Positions 34,640 to 42,903 of a DNA stretch of 64,000 nucleotides are shown one piece after another. This stretch comes from JACCTH01 sp035281645 (GTDB taxonomy: Bacteria; Actinomycetota; Acidimicrobiia; Spongiisociales; ZC4RG35), in contig DATEDN010000092.1 of NCBI GenBank assembly GCA_035281645.1, positions 58,342 through 122,341 on the forward strand. Direction: 5' to 3'. A model generated the notes under the pieces. The model was given only the letters and a program-made list of their open reading frames with translations. It was not told the DNA's origin and searched no databases. The stretch's first letter is position 1, and the number at the start of each line of letters is the position of its first letter. The translations under genes and the position numbers were made by a program.

Positions 34640-35421
34640 CGCATCGCCCAGATGATGCGACTGGCAGAGGCGATCAGCAGCACGGCGAAGAGGACTGCCG
34701 AGAGGGTGGGGTCGAGGCGTACGGCCAGCAGCGAGAAAAGAAACGAGGTGACGACTCCGGCGGCACCAACGGTTAATCCGGTTCGGAGATCGGCAGTGCC
34801 GTGGCGAACGTTCTGGATGCTGCCGACGATTGCCGTCGGAACGATCACCGCCAGCGAAGTTCCCTTGGCCAGCGCACTGGGAATTGAGAAGAGGACGTTT
34901 TGCGCCGGCACCATGATCACCCCGCCACCCACTCCCATCAGGCCCGCCAGGGCTCCGGTGAAGATGCCAAGAGCAACGAGACCGAGGGCCATCGGTACGT
35001 CGATCGGCAGATGTCCAGTTCCCTCCTCGATGTCAAAGACCATGCGAAGGGCGGTGAGAAAGAGCAACGCCGCGAATGAGCCCTGCAATGTCCTGATCGG
35101 AAGGCTCCGAAGCAATTTGGTCCCGATAACGGTTCCAGCAACCGATCCCACGAGCAAGAGCAAGGCCACCAGCCAATCGACGCTCTGGCTCACCGCGTAA
35201 CCGATCATGCCCGCCAGGCCCATCGGGGCCACCGCCACGAGCGAGGTGCCTTGGGCACGGCGTTGGTCCATTTTCAGAAACGAGACCAGGCCCGGGACCA
35301 CGATGATGCCCCCACCGACCCCAAAGAGCCCCGAGAGCACGCCGGCAAAGACCCCGATGCCGATCGCCATTCCCACCGAGCTTTCCGACCGAATTGCCGT
35401 GGCGCGAGCAGTCTCACTCAT
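34615..35421 (-). CDS. TauE/SafE family membrane exporter
   Basis: A 268-residue membrane protein with about eight hydrophobic helices in two repeats. VFAGVLSGLFGVGGGIIVVPGLV near residue 25 and IFTGALAGLMGVGGGVIMVPAQNVLF near 155 are the two conserved glycine-rich motifs of the TauE/SafE/YfcA family. Family members export sulphite, sulphoacetate or other organic anions. The gene is alone on the minus strand, 28 bases before the start of its neighbour's end region (35450), and convergent with the D-amino-acid oxidase gene. Whether it serves the catabolic operon is unknown; a sulphur-containing substrate would give it a role. Confidence 0.89.
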   Translation of the reverse strand: MSETARATAIRSESSVGMAIGIGVFAGVLSGLFGVGGGIIVVPGLVSFLKMDQRRAQGTSLVAVAPMGLAGMIGYAVSQSVDWLVALLLLVGSVAGTVIGTKLLRSLPIRTLQGSFAALLFLTALRMVFDIEEGTGHLPIDVPMALGLVALGIFTGALAGLMGVGGGVIMVPAQNVLFSIPSALAKGTSLAVIVPTAIVGSIQNVRHGTADLRTGLTVGAAGVVTSFLFSLLAVRLDPTLSAVLFAVLLIASASRIIWAMRHQRSTTV

Positions 35422-35449
35422 AGAGCAGCACCTCTAGCGGCGAGCCGAA

Positions 35450-36487
35450 TCAGCGGAACCAGCAGGCGGCGACGTTGCCCGCCCCTTTGTCCTCCAAGGG
35501 AGGCTCCTCCGATCGACAGCGATCCTCGACGATCGGGCAGCGGGTATGGAACCGGCATCCCGGTGGGGGGCTGATCGGATTAGGGATCTCGCCCGTTAGC
35601 GGGACCCGTCGACGCTCGCGCTGCAATATCGGGTCCGGTATCGGTACTGCCGAAAGTAGAGCCTCCGTATAGGGGTGAGTGGGACGGTCATAGATTGCGT
35701 CCCGATCGGAGAGCTCCACCAGCTTTCCCGAGTACATCACCGCGATCCGGTCTGACAAGTGGCGGACGACAGAGAGGTCGTGGGCTATGAACAAATAGGT
35801 GAGCCCAAACTCTTCCTGCAAGTCGGCCAGCAAGTTGACGATTTGGGCCTGGATGGACACGTCGAGAGCCGAGACCGGCTCATCGGCGATGATCAGGTCG
35901 GGTCGCAGGGCCAAAGCCCGGGCGATCACGATCCGCTGGCGCTGCCCGCCGCTGAAGGAGTGGGGATAACGAACCGCGGCATCCTTCGGGAGGCCGACGA
36001 TCTCCAACAGTTCCAACACGCGGTCGGAGCAGGCGTCGATGTCCGGCTCCAAGCCGTGGACGATCAGGGGTTCGGAAACGATGTCGAGCACCCGCATCCG
36101 GGGATTGAGCGACCCGAACGGATCCTGGAAAACGAGCTGCATGTGGCGGCGCAGTTGCCGCAGGTCCTCTCCTTGGACGTGAGTTATGTCCTGGCCCCCA
36201 AAGACGATCCGACCGGCGGTGATGGGGACCTTGCGAAGAATCGCTCGGCCGGTGGTCGACTTCCCGGACCCCGACTCTCCCACCAGGCCCAGGGTCTCGC
36301 CCCGTTTGATGTCGAAGCTGACCCCATCGACGGCGTGCAAGACCTGCTTTTGGCGTCCCCAAAATCCAGCACGCCCAACCGGGAAGTGGACGGTGAGGCC
36401 CTCTACCCGCAGCAGTGGTTCGGTGTCAGCCCGCTCCGGCGACGGGAGCACCGACGGTTCTGATATCGAATGCACGGTGACACGCAA
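35450..36487 (-). CDS. Oligopeptide ABC importer ATPase (DppF/OppF type), second system
   Basis: A 345-residue ATPase, last gene of the second peptide importer. Walker A GESGSGKST, Q-loop FQDPFGSLNPR, signature FSGGQRQRI, Walker B LIIADEPVSALDVS and H-loop IAHDLSV are intact. The C-terminal oligopeptide domain has GCRFHTRCPIVEDRC, the usual Cys pair region. TTG 36487 is the upstream-most start; GTG 36475 is an alternative with weaker spacing evidence. In either case the gene overlaps the DppD-like gene by 50-62 bases, unusually long. It is about as close in sequence type to the first importer's DppF as paralogues usually are, but the two clusters differ in gene order. Confidence 0.91.
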   Translation of the reverse strand: MRVTVHSISEPSVLPSPERADTEPLLRVEGLTVHFPVGRAGFWGRQKQVLHAVDGVSFDIKRGETLGLVGESGSGKSTTGRAILRKVPITAGRIVFGGQDITHVQGEDLRQLRRHMQLVFQDPFGSLNPRMRVLDIVSEPLIVHGLEPDIDACSDRVLELLEIVGLPKDAAVRYPHSFSGGQRQRIVIARALALRPDLIIADEPVSALDVSIQAQIVNLLADLQEEFGLTYLFIAHDLSVVRHLSDRIAVMYSGKLVELSDRDAIYDRPTHPYTEALLSAVPIPDPILQRERRRVPLTGEIPNPISPPPGCRFHTRCPIVEDRCRSEEPPLEDKGAGNVAACWFR

Positions 36488-37448
36488 CCTTCCTGTTCGG
36501 GAGATGTTCGATCAGCTCGGGTGAAACTTGCACACACATTTCGACGGCCAGCTCGCAGCGCGGCGCGTACGCACAGCCGGACGGGGGATTGATGAGATCG
36601 GGCGGAGCGCCGGCGATGCTCACGAGCTTCGGCACCACGACGTCGAGCCGTGGAGTCGACCCGATCAGCCCCCAGGCGTAGGGGTGGCCAGGATCGCCAT
36701 AGATCTCCTCAGCCTTTCCCGTCTCGACGATTCGTCCGGCGTACATCACCGCCAGTCGTTGACAGAGGCCAGCCACCACTCCGAGGTCGTGAGTGATGAG
36801 GAGAACGGCCAGGCCGAGGTCAGCTTGGAGTTGTTGAACCAACTCCAAGATCTGCGCCTGGATGGTGACGTCGAGGGCTGTGGTGGGCTCGTCGGCTATC
36901 AGCAACTCGGGTTCCGAGGCGAGGGCCATGGCAATCGCGACTCGCTGGTTCATTCCCCCGGAGAACTCGTATGGGTACTGAGTAACCCGCTGACGGGGGA
37001 ACGAGATGCCGACGAGGTCGAGCAATTCAACCGCTCGCTTCTCGGCGGTGGAGCGGTTCATTCCCAGATGATGGGAAAGCACCTCGCCAATCTGATCGCC
37101 CACCTTCATGAGCGGGTTGAGCGAGGTCATCGGGTCTTGAAAGATGATCGCGATTTCCTTCCCCCGGATCTGATCGGAGTAGGCCTGTCCCTCCTTGCCG
37201 AGGAGCGATTTTCCCTTCCAGCGGATGTCGCCTCCGACGATGCGGCCCGGCAGGTCGATGAGCCCGGTGACCGCTCGCGAGGTGACACTCTTGCCGGAAC
37301 CGGATTCGCCTACCAATCCCAGGGTCTGGCCGCGATCGAGGGAGAAGCTGGCTCCCCTCACCGCCTGCACCACTCCCCGGCGGGTGAAGAAAGAGACCGC
37401 GAGATCGTCAACCGAGAGGAGCGGGACGCCATTCGGTGTATCAGGCAC
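36426..37448 (-). CDS. Oligopeptide ABC importer ATPase (DppD/OppD type), second system
   Basis: A 340-residue ATPase. Walker A GESGSGKSV, Q-loop FQDPMTSLNPL, signature FSGGMNQRV (Asn replaces the usual Arg/Gln), Walker B LLIADEPTTALDVT and H-loop ITHDLGV. The C-terminal segment GCAYAPRCELAVEMC matches DppD. GTG 37448 was chosen: AGGAGGG lies just upstream and it overlaps the permease stop. The ORF remains open upstream but runs through the permease gene in another frame. It forms the motor with the DppF-like protein encoded next. Confidence 0.9.
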   Translation of the reverse strand: MPDTPNGVPLLSVDDLAVSFFTRRGVVQAVRGASFSLDRGQTLGLVGESGSGKSVTSRAVTGLIDLPGRIVGGDIRWKGKSLLGKEGQAYSDQIRGKEIAIIFQDPMTSLNPLMKVGDQIGEVLSHHLGMNRSTAEKRAVELLDLVGISFPRQRVTQYPYEFSGGMNQRVAIAMALASEPELLIADEPTTALDVTIQAQILELVQQLQADLGLAVLLITHDLGVVAGLCQRLAVMYAGRIVETGKAEEIYGDPGHPYAWGLIGSTPRLDVVVPKLVSIAGAPPDLINPPSGCAYAPRCELAVEMCVQVSPELIEHLPNRKVACHRAFDIRTVGAPVAGAG

Positions 37449-38388
37449 CGCGCCCTCCTGTCGATCCCAGGCTGGCGGCGAACCGCTTCTCGCGTTCGTG
37501 GGGGTCGGCGACGATCCGAAGCCAGCTGGCGAAGAGATTGGCGCCGAGCACGGTGAGGGCAATGGCAAGCCCGGGGAAGGTAACCAGCCACCAGGCGTTG
37601 AAGACGTACTCCCTCCCGATCGCCACATCCAGGCCCCAGGACATGGCCGGGGGCTGGATGCCTAGTCCCAAGAAGGAGAGGGCCGCTTCCGCCAGGATCG
37701 CACTGGCGAACTCGAGCACCGCCAGGGTCAGCAGCGGAGCAGCCAGATTGGGAAGGATGTGGCGAAAAATGATTCGGCGCGGCCGAGCGCCGACAATCTC
37801 AGCTGCCTCCACATAGGGCGTCTCTTTCGCCGAGAGGACGACGCCGCGGACCAGGAGTGCGTAGACCATCCAGGCGTTTATGGGAAGGATCACGATGAGA
37901 ACCAGCAAGCTCGGTCGAACCACCGAGAGGATCACCAGATAGAGCAGCAAGCCGGGAAAGGCGAGCTGGGTGTCAAGCCAGCGCATTATGACGCTGTCGA
38001 CCCGGCCTCCGTTGTAACCCGCCAGCAACCCCAGCACCGTTCCCACAGTTCCGGCGATCAAGACCACTCCCAAGCCAACGATGAGTGAGACCCGGGAGCC
38101 GAAGATGATGCGGGAAAGAACGTCGCGGCCCAGATTGTCGGTGCCGAGCGGATGGTCGAGAGAGCCCCCTTCGAGCCAGAAGGGTGGTACCAACCGGTCA
38201 GAGAGTGATTGGGCTGCGGGATCATGGGGGGCAAGCAGCGGAGCGGCCAGGGCCACGAGGATGAGCGAAGACATCACGATCAATCCGAAGAAGCCGGCCT
38301 TGTCCTTCCAGAGCTCACCCACCACGCTGGCAAAGCGGCGACTGATGCCGGGAGTGGCGATACCGGGCGCAGCTACGGTCTGAGCCAT
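37441..38388 (-). CDS. Peptide ABC importer permease (DppC type), second system
   Basis: A 315-residue permease. The N-terminal helix KAGFFGLIVMSSLILVALAAPLLAPHDP, then LDHPLGTDNLGRDVLSRIIFGSRVSL and the coupling loop ETPYVEAAEIVGARPRRIIFRHILPNL, are the hallmarks of DppC. The end has FLGLGIQPPAMSWGLDV. ATG 38388 has AGGAGGAG directly upstream, which sets the start. It follows the DppB-like gene after 8 bases. C-terminal residues after 300 are basic and may contact the ATPases. Confidence 0.91.
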   Translation of the reverse strand: MAQTVAAPGIATPGISRRFASVVGELWKDKAGFFGLIVMSSLILVALAAPLLAPHDPAAQSLSDRLVPPFWLEGGSLDHPLGTDNLGRDVLSRIIFGSRVSLIVGLGVVLIAGTVGTVLGLLAGYNGGRVDSVIMRWLDTQLAFPGLLLYLVILSVVRPSLLVLIVILPINAWMVYALLVRGVVLSAKETPYVEAAEIVGARPRRIIFRHILPNLAAPLLTLAVLEFASAILAEAALSFLGLGIQPPAMSWGLDVAIGREYVFNAWWLVTFPGLAIALTVLGANLFASWLRIVADPHEREKRFAASLGSTGGRGA

Positions 38389-38396
38389 CACTCCTC

Positions 38397-39317
38397 CTAG
38401 GTGAGCTTGATCCGGGGATCGATGTACTTGTAGGCCACGTCCATCAGGATGTTGATCGTGATGATCATCAGAGCCACGACGAAGACGATGGCTTGCAAGA
38501 GGATGAGATCCTGGCGGGTGATTGACTGGATGGCGAGAAACCCAAGACCGGGCCAAGCGAAGACCGTTTCCACCACCACCGAGTAGCCGGCGAGGGCCCG
38601 GATCACCTCCCACCCGGTCATGGTCATCACGGGGACGGCAGCGTTGCGGAAGGCATGGGCTCCCACCAACCGGCGAAAAGGAACGTTCTTGGCTTTGACC
38701 AACTGGACGTAACTCTTATTTAGCTCGTCGATCATTGCCGACCTCGTCAACATCACCAGTCGCGCCGCCGAGGGGAGGGCAAATGTCACCGCCGGGAGCA
38801 CGGCGTGGGCCAGAGTCCCGGACCCGAAAATCGGAAAGATTTGGAGCTGGACCCCGAAGATCACTATGAGGAGCAAGCCGAGCCAGAAGTTGGGCATCGA
38901 AAGACCGGTGAGACTGAGCGTGACCAGAAGTCGATCGAGAAAGCCACCCGGCCGCAGCGAGGTGAGAATCCCCAGGGGGATGGCGATGATGACGGCCAGC
39001 ACCATTGATGCCCCCACCAGCAACAGGGTGCGGGGCAGCGCCTCGAGCACGATCTCGAGAGCCGGGCGGTCCTGCCAGAGGGAATTGCCGAAGTCGAAGC
39101 GGAGCGCTGACCCGATGAAGTCGAAGAACTGGACGTAGATGGGCCGGTCGAAGCCCAACTGGGCGGCAAAGGCTGCCCTTTGTTCGGCCGTGGCCTCGAG
39201 GGGAAGCATCACCCGAACCGGATCGCCGATGAGCCGGGTGACGACGAACACCACCACGGTGACCCCAATTACAACTATGGCTCCCTGCAGGATCCGTTTG
39301 AGTAAGAACCGCCCCAT
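38397..39317 (-). CDS. Peptide ABC importer permease (DppB type), second system
   Basis: A 306-residue permease beginning GRFLLKRILQGAIVVIGVTVVVFVVTRLIGDPVRVMLP, the typical first helix and periplasmic loop of DppB. Six helices are visible; the coupling loop NKSYVQLVKAKNVPFRRLVGAHAFRNAAVPV and the end DVAYKYIDPRIKL fit the family. ATG at 39317 with AGGAGA before it. It lies downstream of the binding-protein gene across a 62-base gap that contains a GC-rich stem-loop, a layout like that of the first importer. Confidence 0.91.
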   Translation of the reverse strand: MGRFLLKRILQGAIVVIGVTVVVFVVTRLIGDPVRVMLPLEATAEQRAAFAAQLGFDRPIYVQFFDFIGSALRFDFGNSLWQDRPALEIVLEALPRTLLLVGASMVLAVIIAIPLGILTSLRPGGFLDRLLVTLSLTGLSMPNFWLGLLLIVIFGVQLQIFPIFGSGTLAHAVLPAVTFALPSAARLVMLTRSAMIDELNKSYVQLVKAKNVPFRRLVGAHAFRNAAVPVMTMTGWEVIRALAGYSVVVETVFAWPGLGFLAIQSITRQDLILLQAIVFVVALMIITINILMDVAYKYIDPRIKLT

Positions 39318-39338
39318 GCCTGGGTCTCCTTTGTGCCA

Positions 39339-39367
39339 CCCTCCCCCGGGCCGAGCCCGGAGGAGGG
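39339..39367 (-). terminator. GC-rich stem-loop between binding-protein gene and dppB of the second importer
   Basis: Arms at 39339-39351 and 39355-39367 pair at 12 of 13 positions around a three-base loop (one C-A mismatch). It is placed just after the stop of the binding-protein gene on the minus strand. No U-run follows, so partial termination or RNA stabilisation is more likely than full termination. Confidence 0.65.
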
Positions 39368-39379
39368 TCGCGGTGTGAT

Positions 39380-40936
39380 TTAGGCGCTCACCGTCATTTC
39401 CTTGACCAGGATCTTGGCGTCAACTCGCGGCTGCCACTGAAGGCGTTCGCTCATCCCATAGACGTCGTTGATATTGAGCATGAAGAGGAAGTAAGCCTCG
39501 TCACATGCCTTCTGCACAGCCTGGTGATATAGCCCCTCACGGGCAGCGACATCGGTCTCCGACCGAGCCTCGTCGATCCAGCCAGCCAGTTCGGCGTCAT
39601 CGTTCGAGGCTCCGATGCCGTCCAAGTGGTAGTAGGCGGACAGTTGGCGATCAGCGTCGAGCAGCTCGTTGGAGCTGGTGACGTAGATGACGGGAGGACG
39701 GATGTCCCCGAAGAGTCGGTTGAGATACTCATCGAATTCAAAGATTTGGACCTCGGGTACCAATCCGACCTCGGAGAGGAAGTTGCCAACCACCTCGACA
39801 ACTTCCCGGTCTTTCAACCACCGCCCTGAGGTCCCGATGAGCTCGACGGTCGCTCCTTCTGCCCCGGCCTCGGCGATCAAAGCGCGGGCGGCGTCGGGGT
39901 CGTAGCCGTACGGTTCCAGGTCGGGGTTGAAGCCGAAGAATGACTCGCTGAGAATCTGACACTGGTCGACGGTCGCATTTCCGGCGAACAGCTCATCGGC
40001 CATGGCTTGCTTGTCCACTGCCAGGTTCATCGCTTGCCGCACCCGCACGTCCGCCGTGGCGCCCTCAGTGGTGTTGATGATCAGCATGGGGTGCTCGAGG
40101 CCCGTGACAGAAGCAGACTGCGGAGCCGAGCCGATGTCCTCGGGCTGGAGGTTGGTGATGACATCGGCGTCGCCGGCGATAAGGGCTGAGAGACGTGTTC
40201 CCGCCTCTGGCACAAATCGATACGTGACTGTGCTCACGTTGCCGCTTTCTCCCCAGTAATCGGGGTTGGCCTCCAGCGTCACGTGGTCACCACGCACCCA
40301 CTCGACGAATCGATAGGGCCCGGTGCCGCTCGGGTTGTCGGCGAAGGCGGCATCAGCGGACGCCGTCGCCGGGACCATCTTCATCCAGTACATCCGGGCG
40401 GGGAGAATCGGGTCCGGTTCGTTGGTGAGGATGTTCACCGTGGTGTCGTCGACGGCTTCGGCTCCGGAGATCGTCGAGAAAAACGAGACCTGTTCCGATG
40501 CGAAGTCGGGGTCAATGATGCGATTGACGCTGGCGACCACACTGTCTGCATTGAACGCCTCCCCGTTGTGGAAGGTGACACCCTCCTGAAGCGTGAATTG
40601 CCACGTGGTCTCGTCCACCTGGGTCGGCTCTCCGGACGCCAGACCCGGCACCAGCTCGCCTTCCGGCGTGCGCGCCATCAATGTTTCGTAGATGTTGTCA
40701 CTCACGGCTCGCTCGTTCCCGTCGTCTCTGATCTGGGGGTCGAGGGTGGTGGGCTCACCGGCGAGGATGATCGTGATATCGGCGGATTCGGCCGGGGGCG
40801 ATGTGGCCTGAGTGCCACCACCGCCGCTGGTCGTGGCCGGACCTCCCCCGGCGGTGGTAGACACTGTGCCCGAACTACACGCCACCAGCAGTAGGCCCAC
40901 GATCAGGGCGAGGCCCTCTCGTTTCGATCGCATCAT
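39380..40936 (-). CDS. ABC transporter peptide-binding lipoprotein (family 5 SBP), second system
   Basis: A 518-residue lipid-anchored binding protein. The signal RSKREGLALIVGLLLVACSSG ends in a lipobox and a Thr/Gly-rich linker follows. The mature domain has ITIILAGEPTTLDPQIRDDGNERAVSDNIYETLM, WQFTLQEGVTFHNGEAFNADSVVASVNRI and GTGPYRFVEWVRGDHVTLEANPDYWG, all typical of SBP_bac_5 proteins. Peptides, nickel-chelates or opines are possible ligands. Two ATGs (40936, 40933) lie at the start; AAGGAGC is upstream. It heads the minus-strand operon and is divergent from the GntR operon, with 61 bases between the starts. Confidence 0.92.
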   Translation of the reverse strand: MMRSKREGLALIVGLLLVACSSGTVSTTAGGGPATTSGGGGTQATSPPAESADITIILAGEPTTLDPQIRDDGNERAVSDNIYETLMARTPEGELVPGLASGEPTQVDETTWQFTLQEGVTFHNGEAFNADSVVASVNRIIDPDFASEQVSFFSTISGAEAVDDTTVNILTNEPDPILPARMYWMKMVPATASADAAFADNPSGTGPYRFVEWVRGDHVTLEANPDYWGESGNVSTVTYRFVPEAGTRLSALIAGDADVITNLQPEDIGSAPQSASVTGLEHPMLIINTTEGATADVRVRQAMNLAVDKQAMADELFAGNATVDQCQILSESFFGFNPDLEPYGYDPDAARALIAEAGAEGATVELIGTSGRWLKDREVVEVVGNFLSEVGLVPEVQIFEFDEYLNRLFGDIRPPVIYVTSSNELLDADRQLSAYYHLDGIGASNDDAELAGWIDEARSETDVAAREGLYHQAVQKACDEAYFLFMLNINDVYGMSERLQWQPRVDAKILVKEMTVSA

Positions 40937-40983
40937 TCAAAGGCTCCTTCTTTGAACGGCCCGAGCGGCCGTGGGGCTACTGT

Positions 40984-40999
40984 ATACTGTGGACAGTAT
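40984..40999. promoter_or_regulatory. Perfect palindrome over the -10 region and start codon of gntR
   Basis: ATACTGT (40984-40990) and ACAGTAT (40993-40999) are exact reverse complements around GG. TATACT at 40983-40988 has a good -10 form nine bases before the ATG at 40998, suggesting a leaderless mRNA. The palindrome therefore covers both promoter and start codon. It is probably the operator of this GntR protein, and may also control the divergent importer. Confidence 0.65.
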
Positions 41000-41759
41000 G
41001 GCCACGTCAACCGGAAATGGCCCCCTTTCCGGTGACGATCCTCAAAGGTCGTTGACGGGCCTGATGCCGAGCTCTCGCCTCGAAGCCGGGACGGGCGTGG
41101 TTCCCCTGGGCCGGGCCCATCTGCCACTCAGCGAGCAGATCGCAGGCGAAATCCGCGCAGCGATCCTGGCGGGTCGTTACAAGCCCGGCGAGCGGCTGAT
41201 GGAAGAGGTGCTGGCCACCGAGTTCGGGGTCTCACGCAACCCCGTGCGCGAGGCTCTGCGTCAGCTCAGCGTGGCCGGTTTCGTCGAGGTCGTCCCCCGG
41301 CACGGAGCCTCGGTCGCCACCCTGGGTGTGCAGTCGGTTCGCGAACTTTTCGAGGTGCGTTCGGCCCTCGAAGCAGTGATGGCCCGCTTGGCCTCCGAAC
41401 GAATCACTGCCGATCAAGTCGACGTGCTCGCCGAGTTGCTGGCCAAAGGACAAAAGGCCGTCGCCGACCAGCAACTCGACGCTCTGCCCCGGCTCAACAC
41501 CGCTTTTCATAACGCAATCGCCCAGGCGGCCGGCAACTCTCGCCTGGTGGCCCTGAACGAGACCGTGCGCGACACCATCCAGTGGGTCTACGCCCGGGCG
41601 CTTCGCGAGCGAGCCGTTGACTCTTGGAAGGAGCACAGCCAACTATTCGAAGCGATCCGGGCGCGCGACGCCACCCTCGCCGCTCATCTTGCCCTCGATC
41701 ACATCACCCGGGCTGAGACCGCCTACCTGGCGGCGATGGCGGACAATGACGGCGGGTAG
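40998..41759 (+). CDS. GntR family (FadR subfamily) transcriptional regulator
   Basis: A 253-residue regulator. After an unusual N-terminal extension of about 40 residues, the winged helix is clear: LPLSEQIAGEIRAAILAGRYKPGERLMEEVLATEFGVSRNPVREALRQLSVAGFVEVVPRHGASVA. The C-terminal FCD all-helical ligand domain follows, with FEVRSALEAVMARLA, NTAFHNAIAQAAGN (metal His region) and FEAIRARDATLAAHLALDHI. FCD proteins sense carboxylic acids. The ATG at 40998 coincides with the end of a perfect palindrome and lacks a Shine-Dalgarno sequence; an in-frame GTG at 40971 is a less likely start. It overlaps the MFS gene and probably controls both divergent operons. Confidence 0.9.
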   Translation: MATSTGNGPLSGDDPQRSLTGLMPSSRLEAGTGVVPLGRAHLPLSEQIAGEIRAAILAGRYKPGERLMEEVLATEFGVSRNPVREALRQLSVAGFVEVVPRHGASVATLGVQSVRELFEVRSALEAVMARLASERITADQVDVLAELLAKGQKAVADQQLDALPRLNTAFHNAIAQAAGNSRLVALNETVRDTIQWVYARALRERAVDSWKEHSQLFEAIRARDATLAAHLALDHITRAETAYLAAMADNDGG

Positions 41760-42903
41760 TCCCGAGCGGGTGACCTCACGGGAACCGGAGAGAACCTCTT
41801 GGTTGGCATTGGCCGCGGTGGTAGCGACCTATCTGGCCATCAGCGTGGCCGAATCGTTGCTCGCTCCCCTGTTCCCTTCGATAGCCGAGGCGATGGGCCT
41901 TTCGGTCTCCTCGGCAGGACTGGCATTAGGAGTCCTGACCGCCAGCATCGCGGTTGGGAACCTGGTCGGAGGTTGGTCGCTCAGAACGTTTCCGCTGCGG
42001 GCTGTAGCGGTCACGAGCCTCGCCATCGCCGGAAGCGGCTGCGTCGTCGCCTCGACATCGGAAAGCTTCCCTTTGCTCCTCTTGTCGCAAGCCATCATCG
42101 GCCTTGGGGTGGGATTGTTCTTCGCCCCGGGACTGAAAGCCACCGGCTTGGCCGGAGGCAATCGCCGCGGCTTGGCCATGGGTCTTTTCGGCGTCGCCTT
42201 CTCGGCCGGGCTGGCCGCAGCTGCTTTCCTGGCCGCGAGAGTCGAATCGGCGGACTGGCGGGATGCTTTCGTCGTTGCCACCTGGGCGTCTGCCTTCGGC
42301 GTGGTCGTACTGCTGGTCATCAGGCTCCCGAACTCGGCCGAAGTCGCCGGTGGACGAGGGGGGCTCGGAGCGCTGCGACTGCCGGTCATGGTGGGAACCG
42401 TTGGCACGATTTCTCAATATGGAACTGTTGGCTTTCTGACGCTCTTTGCCGTCACCTCCTGGGGCTTTGCCCCTGCCCAGGCAGCGACGATGCTGGCCAT
42501 AAGTCGTGTCCTCTCTGCCCCCGGAAAGATCGTGGTGGGCTCTGTTGCCGATCGGGTGGGAAGCCGGGCGACCTTGCGGGCGGTGGTGCTGATACTGCTC
42601 GTGTCGGGGATCGGCTGGTCGCTGGCCCCGGCCTCCGCTCTTTCCACTGCGGCGGCAGTTGTCTTCGCTGCCACCGTGAGCGCCCTTTTCCCGATTGCCA
42701 ACCTCGTCGCCTTCGAGCGATTCGGGAACCAGGGTTCGATGCTGGGCACCTATCGCTCGGCGCAGATCGCGGTCGGATCCGTGGCTGCTTTCTTGATCGG
42801 AATACTGGCGGAGAGCCAGGGCTTGCGGACTGTGCTCACCGCATGCGTACTGATACCGGCCGTGCTGCTTGTCCCCCTGCGCGAATCGTTTCCCGTCACC
42901 TGA
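41746..42903 (+). CDS. Major facilitator superfamily transporter
   Basis: A 385-residue transporter with about twelve hydrophobic helices. The segment FPSIAEAMGLSVSSAGLALGVLTASIAVGNLVGG resembles the first MFS repeat, and KIVVGSVADRVGSRATLRAVVL near 245 is the loop after helix 8 with the characteristic D-R-x-G-x-R pattern. Substrate unknown. ATG 41746 lies 14 bases before the GntR stop; a GTG eight codons later is an alternative. The stop shares bases with the ATG of the next gene. Placement between a GntR regulator and amino-acid-type enzymes suggests uptake or efflux of an amino acid derivative. Confidence 0.87.
   Translation: MTAGSPERVTSREPERTSWLALAAVVATYLAISVAESLLAPLFPSIAEAMGLSVSSAGLALGVLTASIAVGNLVGGWSLRTFPLRAVAVTSLAIAGSGCVVASTSESFPLLLLSQAIIGLGVGLFFAPGLKATGLAGGNRRGLAMGLFGVAFSAGLAAAAFLAARVESADWRDAFVVATWASAFGVVVLLVIRLPNSAEVAGGRGGLGALRLPVMVGTVGTISQYGTVGFLTLFAVTSWGFAPAQAATMLAISRVLSAPGKIVVGSVADRVGSRATLRAVVLILLVSGIGWSLAPASALSTAAAVVFAATVSALFPIANLVAFERFGNQGSMLGTYRSAQIAVGSVAAFLIGILAESQGLRTVLTACVLIPAVLLVPLRESFPVT

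Noticed and set aside
41799..42902. N-terminal 368-codon extension of the ornithine cyclodeaminase frame
   Set aside because: This part lies over the MFS gene in another frame and has low-complexity shadow composition; family similarity begins at ATG 42903, which overlaps the MFS stop.
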